55,027 nt of DNA from IMG/VR virus record IMGVR_UViG_3300001472_004174, positions 1 to 55,027 of that record, one strand, 5' to 3'. The position numbers and the translations under genes were made by a program. The notes beneath the pieces were generated by a model that worked only from the letters and a program-made list of their open reading frames with translations, was not told where the DNA came from and did no database searches. Shown here piece after piece: positions 41,701 through 49,471 of the stretch. This DNA comes from a virus. How positions within the stretch are numbered: position 1 is the first letter of the stretch; each line of letters starts with the position of its first letter.

Positions 41701-42383
41701 ACTTTAATAATCTATTTGAAGATAATACTCCTGATGTCTATGTAGATATGGACGGCGTGTTAGTTGATTTCTTTAATGAATGGGCTAGACTAGTAAACGT
41801 AAAATCATACAGAGATATACCAAAAAAAGATATAGGTAAAGCACTTAAGAAGATTGTTAATACTCCAAACTTCTGGGAAGACTTGCCAGCATTAGCAGGC
41901 TATAAAGACTTGCTACAAACTATTAAAGCCACTAAAGGCAATTATAAAATATTAAGTTCCCCTCTAGCAAATGATCCTAATGTAGATCCTGGCAAAAGAG
42001 AGTGGGTGAGAAAAAATTTAAACTTCTTTAAACCAGAGCAAGTTATCATTGACCACAATAAATCAAAGTATGCAAAGAAACAAGACGGTACTCCGAACTT
42101 GTTAATTGATGATTTTGGTAAGAATGTCAATGCATGGCAATCAGCTGGTGGTATCGCAATTAAGCATCATACATCAACTACTGCAAATACAGTACAAGCA
42201 ATTAAAAAAGTATTCAGTAGAAAAGATGTAAAAGAAGCGGCGGGCGTAGGTAGAGTTATACCTGGCATAAATACCACAGTTGACGTAGGACCCAACGAAA
42301 TTACTAAACAAGCTAAAAAGTTTGGTAATGATGTAGACAAAGATGGGAAACCTAAAAAGCTACTGCGTACAAAGAAAAAATGA
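38709..42383 (+). CDS. Multi-enzyme fusion: ParB-like, SpoT-like HD, CCA-transferase-like, HAD phosphatase-like
   Basis: A 1224-residue protein. Order: MKLSEFKIE tag; ParB-like nuclease motif WIIDGHHRWLAALN (about 93-106); HD phosphohydrolase of RelA/SpoT or Mesh1 type, YVHLDEV, LLHDTVEDT near 197 and KYADLISN near 259; helical linker (about 370-470); CCA-adding or poly(A) polymerase-type nucleotidyltransferase, RIVGGAVRDIALG near 490 with DIDFATDATPDE and a head ending near 640 plus helical body; then a HAD 5'(3')-nucleotidase-like domain, VYVDMDGVLVDFF near 1009 and LLIDDFGKN near 1131. Domain boundaries carry LFE sites (NTLFEAVARF, NNLFEDNTPD). Confidence 0.8.
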   Translation: MKLSEFKIEKPKPEDTMGITRDKMPQVKSTDYDAYKSYLKKNGVSLTPQVVSAKELKPIQKEFSDQGVERQLIKNKEFDGNNPKPLLASSDSWIIDGHHRWLAALNTGKDVSILRANIDVHELLSLTLKFPSVYFKDIYTEEEESMEVIRKAEQFAQEAHKDHKRKYTGQPYYVHLDEVRNIVKQAGGSVNQQCAALLHDTVEDTSVTSTDVTREFGPAIAKLVIELTDVSKPEDGNRKVRKGIDRDKLSGVSADAQTVKYADLISNGRDIGKNDPKFAKVYHAEKADLLRVMTKGNQNLRKEAISMLPDELKSVVGEAFGRANFNKQLKRKGLDVDKMHSDNVKDAEASKKRSKDAEDDLKAFRKKHGIKEETPFGLIARKANHLVHKKAYVKIADMMHDILTRKYKETNGKLRHSLAYYAQMLAMQTNNKINYRELEQEYLNSYGNAMFESELDVSLSALREEALNVKPIITQAIRKLDKVFKKNGHEVRIVGGAVRDIALGKDPKDIDFATDATPDEMIAMLDKAGIRHIPTGIEHGTITAVVDGEDFEITTLRADSNTDGRHADVEFVRSWEEDAKRRDLTYNAMSMDIDGTVHDYNGGMDDLQDKVSRFVGDAEERIKEDYLRILRYFRFQSKLDSPKWDDDTLKAIKDNADGMSGLSVERIWQEIGKLLMGSSAKEALEWMNKTGVSSKIGLEGINPAKLGEPTGPIIALARMLDSSGIARDWKMSNYDREMFDFLIKHKGENINSKQAQDMIIKGASQDHLLAWANMHSKKDVYNTVQGFEQPDFPINGKDLLARGYVAGPNLGKMIADLKDTWMKSNYKLSKEELLSKVPVRENTLFEAVARFMTGHGITYKGKKYDTMDVEVVAVDNEKRQYQVMIFEPKELLGTNVMMSAKFMHRGPWVKTKIPDYMGAIEKGLDKEKTDEWIVPAAQAVAHGARMAGPHVAKFLRNDPAPKIAGALATTGGVANWAKSKYNSWMNKKNKKPTTIDEDFNNLFEDNTPDVYVDMDGVLVDFFNEWARLVNVKSYRDIPKKDIGKALKKIVNTPNFWEDLPALAGYKDLLQTIKATKGNYKILSSPLANDPNVDPGKREWVRKNLNFFKPEQVIIDHNKSKYAKKQDGTPNLLIDDFGKNVNAWQSAGGIAIKHHTSTTANTVQAIKKVFSRKDVKEAAGVGRVIPGINTTVDVGPNEITKQAKKFGNDVDKDGKPKKLLRTKKK

Positions 42384-43705
42384 ATGAACTAAATCCAAAT
42401 CTTCATAATTTAAAAAATACAATGTGTTTCAAAAACTGGAACGACATTATTATATCCTTACCTCAAAGAACAGTAAAGTGGTGTTGTAAAACACAACATA
42501 CACCTGAGCAAATGAAAGAACTGACATTTAATATAGATACACTTACCGAAGATTTTTTATTTAATCATCCTATACTACAAAAACGAAAGTATGAATTAAG
42601 TGGAGGCACTCGTAGTGCAGATTGTTCGGGTTGTTGGAGAACAGAAGATGCAGGCGGTGAGAGTGTCAGAACATCATATAATAGTAATTACGATTATCCA
42701 TGGAGAATGCGTTTACAAAAAGCAGGTAATCATCCAAACATGGCTAAACAATTTCATAGAGATATGATGGAACGTGATAACTTCAAGTTTATTGAAATAG
42801 AATTAACAAATAAGTGCAACATGGCATGTGTGTATTGTTGGGCTGGTTCTAGTACTCGTTGGCAAAAAGAAGTAGGACAGCGTTTTCCAGATACAGATGA
42901 TATGATGTTTGATAAAACACTGCATATTTTAAATGATTATTGGGATAAGAAATTAGTAGGGCAAGGACATGTTAACTTTAGTTTACTAGGCGGTGAGCCG
43001 TTCTTTACTGACCATATGTTTAAGTTTATTGAAGATTTTATGATAAACATTAATGATACTCACACTGAAGGTCAAATAGTAGTAATTACTGTTACAACAA
43101 ATTTAAACTTCCCTAAAAAGAAATTCGATAAATTTATTGAACTAGTACATAGAACACCAAATATACGTTATGAAATGCAACTATCAGGCGAAGCATTAGA
43201 TAAGCAGAGTGAATTAATTAGGTGGGGATTAGATTTTAATAAATGGGATGAAAACTTAGATTTATTTTTTGAGAAGTCAAAGGAAATCGATAACTTAATT
43301 ATTGGGTTTGGTTGCGCCCATAATAGTTTAAGTCTTCCTTACTTCAAAGATTTTTTAGTGTATCTTAATGATAAAATAAATAAGTATGAATATGATAAGA
43401 CAATATTAATGCATCAGAATTGGGTAGATAATCCAGTGCATTTAGCAGTAGATTCGTTAGAGCCACATCATGCAGATGCAATAGAAGAACAAATAGAATA
43501 TTTTCAGAATATGTCTGGTAATTTCTATAAAAAACAAAGATATATTAGATTAATGAAGACAATGAAATCACTAGTAGAAAGCGAAGTACCAGTAGAAACT
43601 AAGCTAATAGCACAAAAACAGTTTAAAATACTAGAAGATAGGCGCAAAATCTCATATTCAGAGTGCTTCCCTCACTTCAATGAACTAATAAATTCAATTA
43701 ATTAA
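42380..43705 (+). CDS. Twitch-type radical SAM protein
   Basis: A 441-residue protein with the radical SAM cluster site LTNKCNMACVYCWAG (CxxxCxxC). Before it, CFKNWNDIIISLPQ and CSGCWRTEDAGG with further cysteines (WCCKTQH) match the N-terminal region of twitch-domain radical SAM proteins found in marine phages; LLGGEPFF is the GGE-like SAM motif and LIIGFGCAHNSLSLP a later strand. It uses a [4Fe-4S] cluster and S-adenosylmethionine; the substrate is unknown. It needs Fe-S clusters, which links it to the phage ISC genes. Overlaps the fusion gene by 4 bases (ATGA). Confidence 0.85.
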   Translation: MNELNPNLHNLKNTMCFKNWNDIIISLPQRTVKWCCKTQHTPEQMKELTFNIDTLTEDFLFNHPILQKRKYELSGGTRSADCSGCWRTEDAGGESVRTSYNSNYDYPWRMRLQKAGNHPNMAKQFHRDMMERDNFKFIEIELTNKCNMACVYCWAGSSTRWQKEVGQRFPDTDDMMFDKTLHILNDYWDKKLVGQGHVNFSLLGGEPFFTDHMFKFIEDFMININDTHTEGQIVVITVTTNLNFPKKKFDKFIELVHRTPNIRYEMQLSGEALDKQSELIRWGLDFNKWDENLDLFFEKSKEIDNLIIGFGCAHNSLSLPYFKDFLVYLNDKINKYEYDKTILMHQNWVDNPVHLAVDSLEPHHADAIEEQIEYFQNMSGNFYKKQRYIRLMKTMKSLVESEVPVETKLIAQKQFKILEDRRKISYSECFPHFNELINSIN

Positions 43706-43712
43706 TTAATTT

Positions 43713-43720
43713 GATAAATA
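43713..43720 (+). promoter_or_regulatory. Late promoter box adjacent to the 43726 gene
   Basis: GATAAATA ends five bases before the ATG at 43726. At normal late spacing, transcription would start at the ATG itself, giving a leaderless message. No ribosome-binding site is present. Confidence 0.4.
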
Positions 43721-43725
43721 GTAAT

Positions 43726-43956
43726 ATGAAACTAACAGAATTATTAGGTGAAAATTTTAGTGGAGCGTTTGCAGGTGTGGCTATGCCAATGACACCTGGC
43801 ACGAAAGCTAAAGATGCCAAAAAAGCAGTAGACCCGTTTGGGTATTTGACACCTGGTAAGAAACAAAAGAACTATAAGATGGGTTTTTCTGCCGATGTAG
43901 GTAACTTAGTTTATAATAAGCCTGTCAAGAGTCCAATGATTAAGAGAGCAAAATAA
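43726..43956 (+). CDS. Small tagged basic protein, possible internal head protein
   Basis: A 76-residue basic protein starting MKLTELLGENFSGAF. The MKLTE tag is shared with neighbours; the rest is Lys/Pro/Gly-rich and probably disordered (TPGKKQKNYKMGFSADVG). Start at 43726 instead of an in-frame TTG at 43711. It overlaps the next tagged gene by one base. T4 internal proteins are small and basic with an N-terminal capsid-targeting peptide, so this is a fair analogue by composition and position. Confidence 0.55.
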   Translation: MKLTELLGENFSGAFAGVAMPMTPGTKAKDAKKAVDPFGYLTPGKKQKNYKMGFSADVGNLVYNKPVKSPMIKRAK

Positions 43957-45770
43957 TGAAACTTACACAATTAACAGAGAGTTTTGTAATCAATAACGAT
44001 GAGTTTGAAGATTACTTAAACCGTGGTACGGAACAACTCAAAACAGAATTAGAAGGTGGAAAGAATGCCCGTGATGCGGTTCATGATTTAGCCTTAACAT
44101 TTTCACAACAACATAATAAATCATATGAGGCATATGAACGTATGTCAGACAGTCTAGCGGCTCGTATGCATACACTAGAATTAGGTAATGAACAAGCTCC
44201 AGCTATGGATATGCCTGGTGAGATCCCATCGATGGATCCAGAAGCACCAAGCGACATGGACATTGCACCTGATATGGCTCCCGAAGAACCAGAAGATGGT
44301 GAAATGAGCGGTATGGATATGAATGTACCAGACGCAGAAGAAATGCCAGGTGAACAAGACATGGCAGATTATGATGCAGTGATGGCGAATAAGCCAGATG
44401 CTGATGCCGAAGAAGATACAACAGAAGAAAGTATCGAAGAATCTTCAACTGCTCTTTTAAATAAAGAAGATTATATGGCAAAGCGTAAAGCACTAGCAGA
44501 TATTCAGATGGACCCTGACACAGCAAATAACGAAGACCTCAAAAGAGAAGTAATGCGTAGAAAAGCAGAACTTGAAGACCAAGCACAAAAAATGGGTATC
44601 AAAGAAGGTACTATGATTGGTGGACTAATGAAATATGATGGTCAACCAGAAGAAGAATATTCAGAGGCTGTTGCAAAATACAATGAATTTATGGCTACAC
44701 CTCGTCCAGCAGGCGAAGATACAAGTGACATGGTTATGTCTTTTGTATTTGACGATGAACTATTAGATGATATGTATGTTGCACAAGAAGAAGGCAACAA
44801 AGATGTTAGACCTATGGTTGCTAAGAGAATGGCAGAACTTGGTCATGCAAATGAATCAGTATCAGAAGCAGATGAAAAACCATACATTTGTGTACATGCT
44901 CAAAAAGGCAAACATGAATGTCATGCGTCTACTTCATATGGAGCGGCTAAAAAAGCGGCTGAACATTGGGGTATGAAATCAACTGCTGGTATCGATGCAC
45001 ATTTGGCAGTAGATGAAAGCGAAGCAGTTGTTGAAGCAAACGCAATGGATACTATAAAGAAAATTGTAGCAGACAAACAAAATATGCCTGTTAAATTTGA
45101 TGATGGGTCTATGAAAGTTGACTTATTCACTGCTAGTGCAGTTTCACAAGTTTATGATAAAGTAAATGACGCAAACAGAGAAAAAATTGACAATATGCTT
45201 AAAACAAAAGCTGGTATGTTAAAGATTGCAGACTTCGCCATGGGTTCTATGAAAGAAGGCAAACTAGATACTGCTATGAACATAGCAAAGAAAGTAGGAA
45301 AAGTAGCTGGTGCAGTCAAAACAGGTGCAGAGAAAGTTGGTAAAGGTGTTAAAGTTGCAAAAGCAGTAGGTAATAGCACAGTCGGAAAAGCAGTAGGCGG
45401 CACACTTGGTAACTTAGCCAAAGCAGTTGGTGTTGGTATGCAGAATAAAGCATCAGATTTAACTGGTGGGCAAATTAAGAAATCTAAAGTAAAAGTATTC
45501 AATGCAGATGATGTAGCAGACAGAATTGTTAATAATTCGGCTAGAATTGCAATGTCAGAGTACAACGAATTCTACAAAGAACTAGACAAAGCGGCCAAAC
45601 AAGGCAAAAAAGCTGGTGACAGTATTTCAGTTGGTGGCAAGAACATCAAATTAAAATCTAATCCAAAGAAAATGTCAGACCTAACTGACTCAGATTTTAC
45701 AAAGATTGACATAGTAGCACAGAAGCTAATGGACGCTTGTGGCGGATCAATGAAAAAATACAAAAAATAA
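43956..45770 (+). CDS. Large modular tagged protein, probably head-associated
   Basis: A 604-residue protein beginning MKLTQLTESFVINNDEF. An acidic Met/Pro/Asp/Glu-rich disordered stretch occupies about 75-160. Then a helical MKRKALADIQ-type region, a segment EKPYICVHAQKGKHECHAS (about 311), the shared module NMPVKFDD to MLKIADFAM (about 372-434), and an Ala/Gly/Lys-rich region near 440-510 like a virion internal protein. LTE|S at residues 6-9 fits the T4 prohead protease site. No enzyme motif. A terminator follows. Confidence 0.6.
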   Translation: MKLTQLTESFVINNDEFEDYLNRGTEQLKTELEGGKNARDAVHDLALTFSQQHNKSYEAYERMSDSLAARMHTLELGNEQAPAMDMPGEIPSMDPEAPSDMDIAPDMAPEEPEDGEMSGMDMNVPDAEEMPGEQDMADYDAVMANKPDADAEEDTTEESIEESSTALLNKEDYMAKRKALADIQMDPDTANNEDLKREVMRRKAELEDQAQKMGIKEGTMIGGLMKYDGQPEEEYSEAVAKYNEFMATPRPAGEDTSDMVMSFVFDDELLDDMYVAQEEGNKDVRPMVAKRMAELGHANESVSEADEKPYICVHAQKGKHECHASTSYGAAKKAAEHWGMKSTAGIDAHLAVDESEAVVEANAMDTIKKIVADKQNMPVKFDDGSMKVDLFTASAVSQVYDKVNDANREKIDNMLKTKAGMLKIADFAMGSMKEGKLDTAMNIAKKVGKVAGAVKTGAEKVGKGVKVAKAVGNSTVGKAVGGTLGNLAKAVGVGMQNKASDLTGGQIKKSKVKVFNADDVADRIVNNSARIAMSEYNEFYKELDKAAKQGKKAGDSISVGGKNIKLKSNPKKMSDLTDSDFTKIDIVAQKLMDACGGSMKKYKK

Positions 45771-45773
45771 GTA

Positions 45774-45802
45774 TTGACTTAGAAAATTACTTATGTTATT
45801 AT
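45774..45802 (+). promoter_or_regulatory. Early promoter of the dsbA-polymerase operon
   Basis: TTGACT (45774-45779), 17-base spacer with extended -10 TG, TATTAT (45797-45802). The expected start near 45809 falls in the stem of the following hairpin. Confidence 0.75.
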
Positions 45803-45804
45803 AA

Positions 45805-45835
45805 AGAGTGTCCTAGAAATAGGGCGCTCTTTTTT
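45805..45835 (+). terminator. GAAA-loop terminator before dsbA
   Basis: An 11-pair stem (AGAGTGTCCTA with TAGGGCGCTCT, GU pairs included) around GAAA, followed by six or more T. It ends the tagged-protein operon and starts at the transcription start of the polymerase operon, so it could also be a 5' hairpin there. Confidence 0.85.
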
Positions 45836-45853
45836 AACCTAAGGAGGAACTAT

Positions 45854-46114
45854 ATGTCAATCGATACATTAAGTACAGAAGACAAAGCTAAATTAAAGCA
45901 ATTAGTAGACGAGGGATGCTCAGTACTACAGGAAGTTGACGACCTAAAAGGTGGTCTACGTGATACAGTTAAAGCAATCGCAGATGAATTTGATATCAAA
46001 CCAGGTGTTTTAAACAAAGCGATTAGCCTAGCACATAAGGCAAAATTAACAGAAGCAAAACAAGATTTTGCTGATGTTGAAGAAGTGTTAGAGACTGTAG
46101 GACGTACCCTATAA
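45854..46114 (+). CDS. dsbA: DsbA-like double-stranded DNA-binding protein
   Basis: An 86-residue helical protein close to T4 DsbA in length. SIDTLSTEDKAKLKQLVDE at the start, a VDDLKGGLRDTVKAIADEF middle and a LNKAISLAHKAKLTEAKQD helix fit the family. T4 DsbA binds near late promoters and modulates late transcription. Strong ribosome-binding site (aaggagg) 7 bases before the ATG; its stop abuts the polymerase start. The late boxes in the window are a plausible target. I call the family from sequence memory. Confidence 0.65.
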   Translation: MSIDTLSTEDKAKLKQLVDEGCSVLQEVDDLKGGLRDTVKAIADEFDIKPGVLNKAISLAHKAKLTEAKQDFADVEEVLETVGRTL

Positions 46115-48904
46115 ATGAGTTATGTGGACGCTTATTACAACCGAGATAAAGACATTGTTCAAGTAATAGAACGTGTCGATGGAAAACGTGTCTATAATGA
46201 TTTCCCTGCATGGCGTACATTTTATGTCAAAGATCCTAGAGGACAACATTCTAGTATTCATGGCGACAAAGTACGTGAAATTAAGTGTAAGCGACTAAAA
46301 GATTTACACAAAGAACGAAGAATAAACTCAGGTAAATCTCTATACGAAAGTGATATCAAACCAGAAGTAAGATGTCTAAGTGAGAACTACAACGGCGTAG
46401 ATTCTCCTAAACTACATGTTGCATTCTTTGATATCGAGGTAGACTTTGATGCAGATAAGGGATTTGCTCCTCCAGAGGATCCCTTTATGCCTATCACTGC
46501 AATTACTGTATATCTACAGTGGTTAGATAAACTAGTCACGTTTGCTCTTCCTCCTAAACATATGCAAGAGGGAGAAGGGCTAGAGGAAGCAGAACGTATC
46601 TGTAAACAATTTGATGATACATTTTTATATCTTGATGAAGTAGATATGTTAAATGACTTTATTGCAGTGATTGATGATGCTGATGTTTTATCTGGTTGGA
46701 ACTCAGAAGGTTTTGATATTCCATATACAGTTAGACGTATTACTCGTATGATGAGTAAATCACATACACGTAAACTTTGTTTGTGGGACTTATTGCCTCA
46801 TGAAAGAAAAGTAGTTAAGTATGGTAGGGATCAAATTACATATGACTTATCAGGTCGTATTCACTTAGACTATCTTGAACTTTATCGTAAGTATACGTAT
46901 CACGAAATGCATTCATATTCACTTAATGCTATTGGTGAGTACGAACTTGGTGATAAGAAAATTGAGTATGAAGGTACACTAGACCAACTATACAACAGAG
47001 ACTTCTATAAGTTTATTGAATACAATAGACAAGACGTTGCACTACTTGGTGAAATGGATAAGAAGCTACAGTTTATTGACTTAGCAAATGAAATTGCACA
47101 TGATAACACAGTTAATATCAAAACAACTATGGGTGCTGTTGCAGTTACAGAACAAGCAATTATTAACGAAGCACATCGTAGAAATATGGTTGTGCCTGAT
47201 AGAAAAGCCAAAGATTGGGGAGAAGATGATATCGAACCAACTGATGCAGAATTAGAAGAAGCAGAAAAACAAAAAGCCGCAGGTGCATTTGTGGCAAATC
47301 CAAAGACTGGAATCCAACGTTGGGTATCAGGTATTGATATCAACTCACTTTATCCTTCAATTATTCGTGCATTGAATATGTCTCCAGAAACTATTGTTGC
47401 ACAACTTGAACCAACACTAACAGAGAAGATGATTGGTGATAGAATTGCACATGGTAGACGAAATGGTAGTAAGGGTTTCGGTGCGGCACAGGCGTGGGAA
47501 GATACATTTAGTGCAGAAGAATTTAGACTAGTCAATGAGAAAGATAAGACAGAAAAGATTAATCTTAGATTAGAGTCAGGCGAAGTAGCAGACATGACTG
47601 GTGCAGAGATACATAACTTGGTATTCAATAGCGACCTACAATGGGCTATTACTGCCAATGGTACTGTTCTTAAGCAAGATGTACAAGGTATTATTCCTAG
47701 TCTATTAGAACGTTGGTATGCTGAACGTAAAATATTACAAGCGAACAAGAAGAAAGCTATCGAAGAAGGCGATAAAGAAAAGATTGCATTCTGGGATAAG
47801 AGACAACTTGTTAAAAAGATTAACTTGAATAGTTTATATGGTGCGATTCTAAATCCTGGTTGTCGCTTCTATGATAAACGTATAGGTCAGAGTACAACAT
47901 TGTCCGGTCGTTGTATCACAAGACATATGGGTGCTAAGACTAATGAAGTAATCGCTGGTGATTATGACTACAAAGGTGAGTCCATCATCTATGGTGATAC
48001 AGATAGTATCTATTATTCTATGTATCCTGTTTATAAGGAAGACATTGACGCAGGCAAAATTGAGTGGAGTAAAGAAAAAGTTATTGAACTATATGATGAG
48101 ATTGCAAATCAAGTCAATTTAAGTTTTCCAGACTTTATGAAAGACTTCTTTAATTCTCCACGTAAACAAGGTGAGATTATTGCCGCAGGTCGTGAGAACT
48201 GTGCAAGTATGGGTATCTTCATTAAGAAGAAACGCTATGCAATGCTTATCTTTGATGATGAAGGTGTAAGGAAAGACGTAGATGGCAAACCTGGTAAAGT
48301 AAAAGCTATGGGTCTTGACTTGAAACGTAGTGACACTCCAGACTATATGCAGAACTTTTTGAGTGATGTTCTTGTTAAAATTCTAACAGACTGTACAGAA
48401 CAAGACGTTATCGATATGGTTAAAATATTCAAGAAAGAGTTTAGAGCGAAGCCTGGTTGGGAAAAAGGAACTCCTAAACGTGTTAACAATCTTACTATGT
48501 ACAGAAAGAAAGTACAGAAGATTGCAAAAGCACATGGTAGAGAATTTAAACTAACAGGTGCCGAAGACAAAAGAGATAAAGTACATCTTCCGGGTCATGT
48601 TAGTGCGGCTTTAAATTGGAATACTCTACGTGAATTACATGGAGACAAATATTCTATTGAGATTACAGATGGTATGAAAACTATTGTATGTAAACTAAAA
48701 CCTAATGCGTTAAAAATGACAAGTATAGGTTATCCAATCGATGAAAAACGAATTCCAGAATGGTTTCAAGAACTTCCGTTTGACGATGAGTTAATGGAAG
48801 CAACAATCATTGATAAGAAACTAGATAATCTTATTGGTGTTCTTAAGTGGGACTTAAGTGATGCTGATGCATCTGAACAATTTACAAATTTATTTGATTT
48901 TTAA
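46115..48904 (+). CDS. 43: T4-type family B DNA polymerase
   Basis: A 929-residue replicative polymerase (T4 gp43: 898). The exonuclease domain begins with AFFDIEVDFD (Asp106/Glu108); Exo II and III lie within WNSEGFDIPY and the RQDVALLGEMD segment. Polymerase motifs: A, DINSLYPSIIRALN near 408; B, KKINLNSLYGAILN near 568; C, YGDTDSIYYSM near 626. All catalytic aspartates are present, so it should both polymerise and proofread. It starts right at the dsbA stop and is followed without gap by the YgfZ-like gene, so replication and Fe-S genes are co-transcribed. Confidence 0.97.
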   Translation: MSYVDAYYNRDKDIVQVIERVDGKRVYNDFPAWRTFYVKDPRGQHSSIHGDKVREIKCKRLKDLHKERRINSGKSLYESDIKPEVRCLSENYNGVDSPKLHVAFFDIEVDFDADKGFAPPEDPFMPITAITVYLQWLDKLVTFALPPKHMQEGEGLEEAERICKQFDDTFLYLDEVDMLNDFIAVIDDADVLSGWNSEGFDIPYTVRRITRMMSKSHTRKLCLWDLLPHERKVVKYGRDQITYDLSGRIHLDYLELYRKYTYHEMHSYSLNAIGEYELGDKKIEYEGTLDQLYNRDFYKFIEYNRQDVALLGEMDKKLQFIDLANEIAHDNTVNIKTTMGAVAVTEQAIINEAHRRNMVVPDRKAKDWGEDDIEPTDAELEEAEKQKAAGAFVANPKTGIQRWVSGIDINSLYPSIIRALNMSPETIVAQLEPTLTEKMIGDRIAHGRRNGSKGFGAAQAWEDTFSAEEFRLVNEKDKTEKINLRLESGEVADMTGAEIHNLVFNSDLQWAITANGTVLKQDVQGIIPSLLERWYAERKILQANKKKAIEEGDKEKIAFWDKRQLVKKINLNSLYGAILNPGCRFYDKRIGQSTTLSGRCITRHMGAKTNEVIAGDYDYKGESIIYGDTDSIYYSMYPVYKEDIDAGKIEWSKEKVIELYDEIANQVNLSFPDFMKDFFNSPRKQGEIIAAGRENCASMGIFIKKKRYAMLIFDDEGVRKDVDGKPGKVKAMGLDLKRSDTPDYMQNFLSDVLVKILTDCTEQDVIDMVKIFKKEFRAKPGWEKGTPKRVNNLTMYRKKVQKIAKAHGREFKLTGAEDKRDKVHLPGHVSAALNWNTLRELHGDKYSIEITDGMKTIVCKLKPNALKMTSIGYPIDEKRIPEWFQELPFDDELMEATIIDKKLDNLIGVLKWDLSDADASEQFTNLFDF

Positions 48905-49471
48905 ATGTATACTGATACAATAAATTCTGTAGAGTTTAAGATTATTGGTAATAATTTGAAAGAGTTTTTACAAGGACTGATTACTAATAATATAAACAAT
49001 ATAGATAATGGACCAGTAGAAACATTTATACTTACTCCTCAAGGTAAGATAAAACATCAAGTAACAATAACAGATAAAGGCGACAGCTTTAATATATTAT
49101 GCACTAATGACCAAGGAGATTTGTTTAAGTTTTTAAATATGTATGCAATGCTTAAAAGAATAGTTGTAGAAAAAGTAGATGTACAAAATGTATATGATAA
49201 GAAATACTTCTTAAAACTTTTAGAAAAGGGCAAACTAGATACTAATTTCTTAACACAGCCTTCTTTATATCCTGCTGAGGTAGATGATAGTTTAGTTGAT
49301 TATAATAAAGGTTGTTACATAGGTCAAGAGGTTGTTGCAAGAATGCATTATAAACAGAAGAATAAGAAACAAATACTAATAAGAAACAAATTAGACATAA
49401 TGTATTCAACTGCAAAAGTATTACTAGAGATAGAAAATTGGATTATTGTTAAGGTACCAGTAAATGTGTAA
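48905..49471 (+). CDS. ygfZ: YgfZ-like Fe-S assembly or repair protein (short)
   Basis: A 188-residue protein with the YgfZ signature NKGCYIGQEVVARMHYK (Cys137; family pattern KGCYxGQE). The upstream GLITNNINN and LTPQGKIKHQVT segments match the GCV-T-type folate-binding fold. E. coli YgfZ has 326 residues; this version lacks the C-terminal region and ends soon after the signature. YgfZ supports enzymes such as MiaB using Fe-S clusters and binds tetrahydrofolate. It starts immediately after the polymerase stop and overlaps the next gene by 8 bases. Confidence 0.82.
   Translation: MYTDTINSVEFKIIGNNLKEFLQGLITNNINNIDNGPVETFILTPQGKIKHQVTITDKGDSFNILCTNDQGDLFKFLNMYAMLKRIVVEKVDVQNVYDKKYFLKLLEKGKLDTNFLTQPSLYPAEVDDSLVDYNKGCYIGQEVVARMHYKQKNKKQILIRNKLDIMYSTAKVLLEIENWIIVKVPVNV

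Noticed and set aside
38709-42383. The fusion protein considered as an assembly or frameshift artefact
   Set aside because: The frame is open for 1224 codons with uniform codon use, and the domain joins contain ordered linkers with tag-like sites instead of abrupt breaks.
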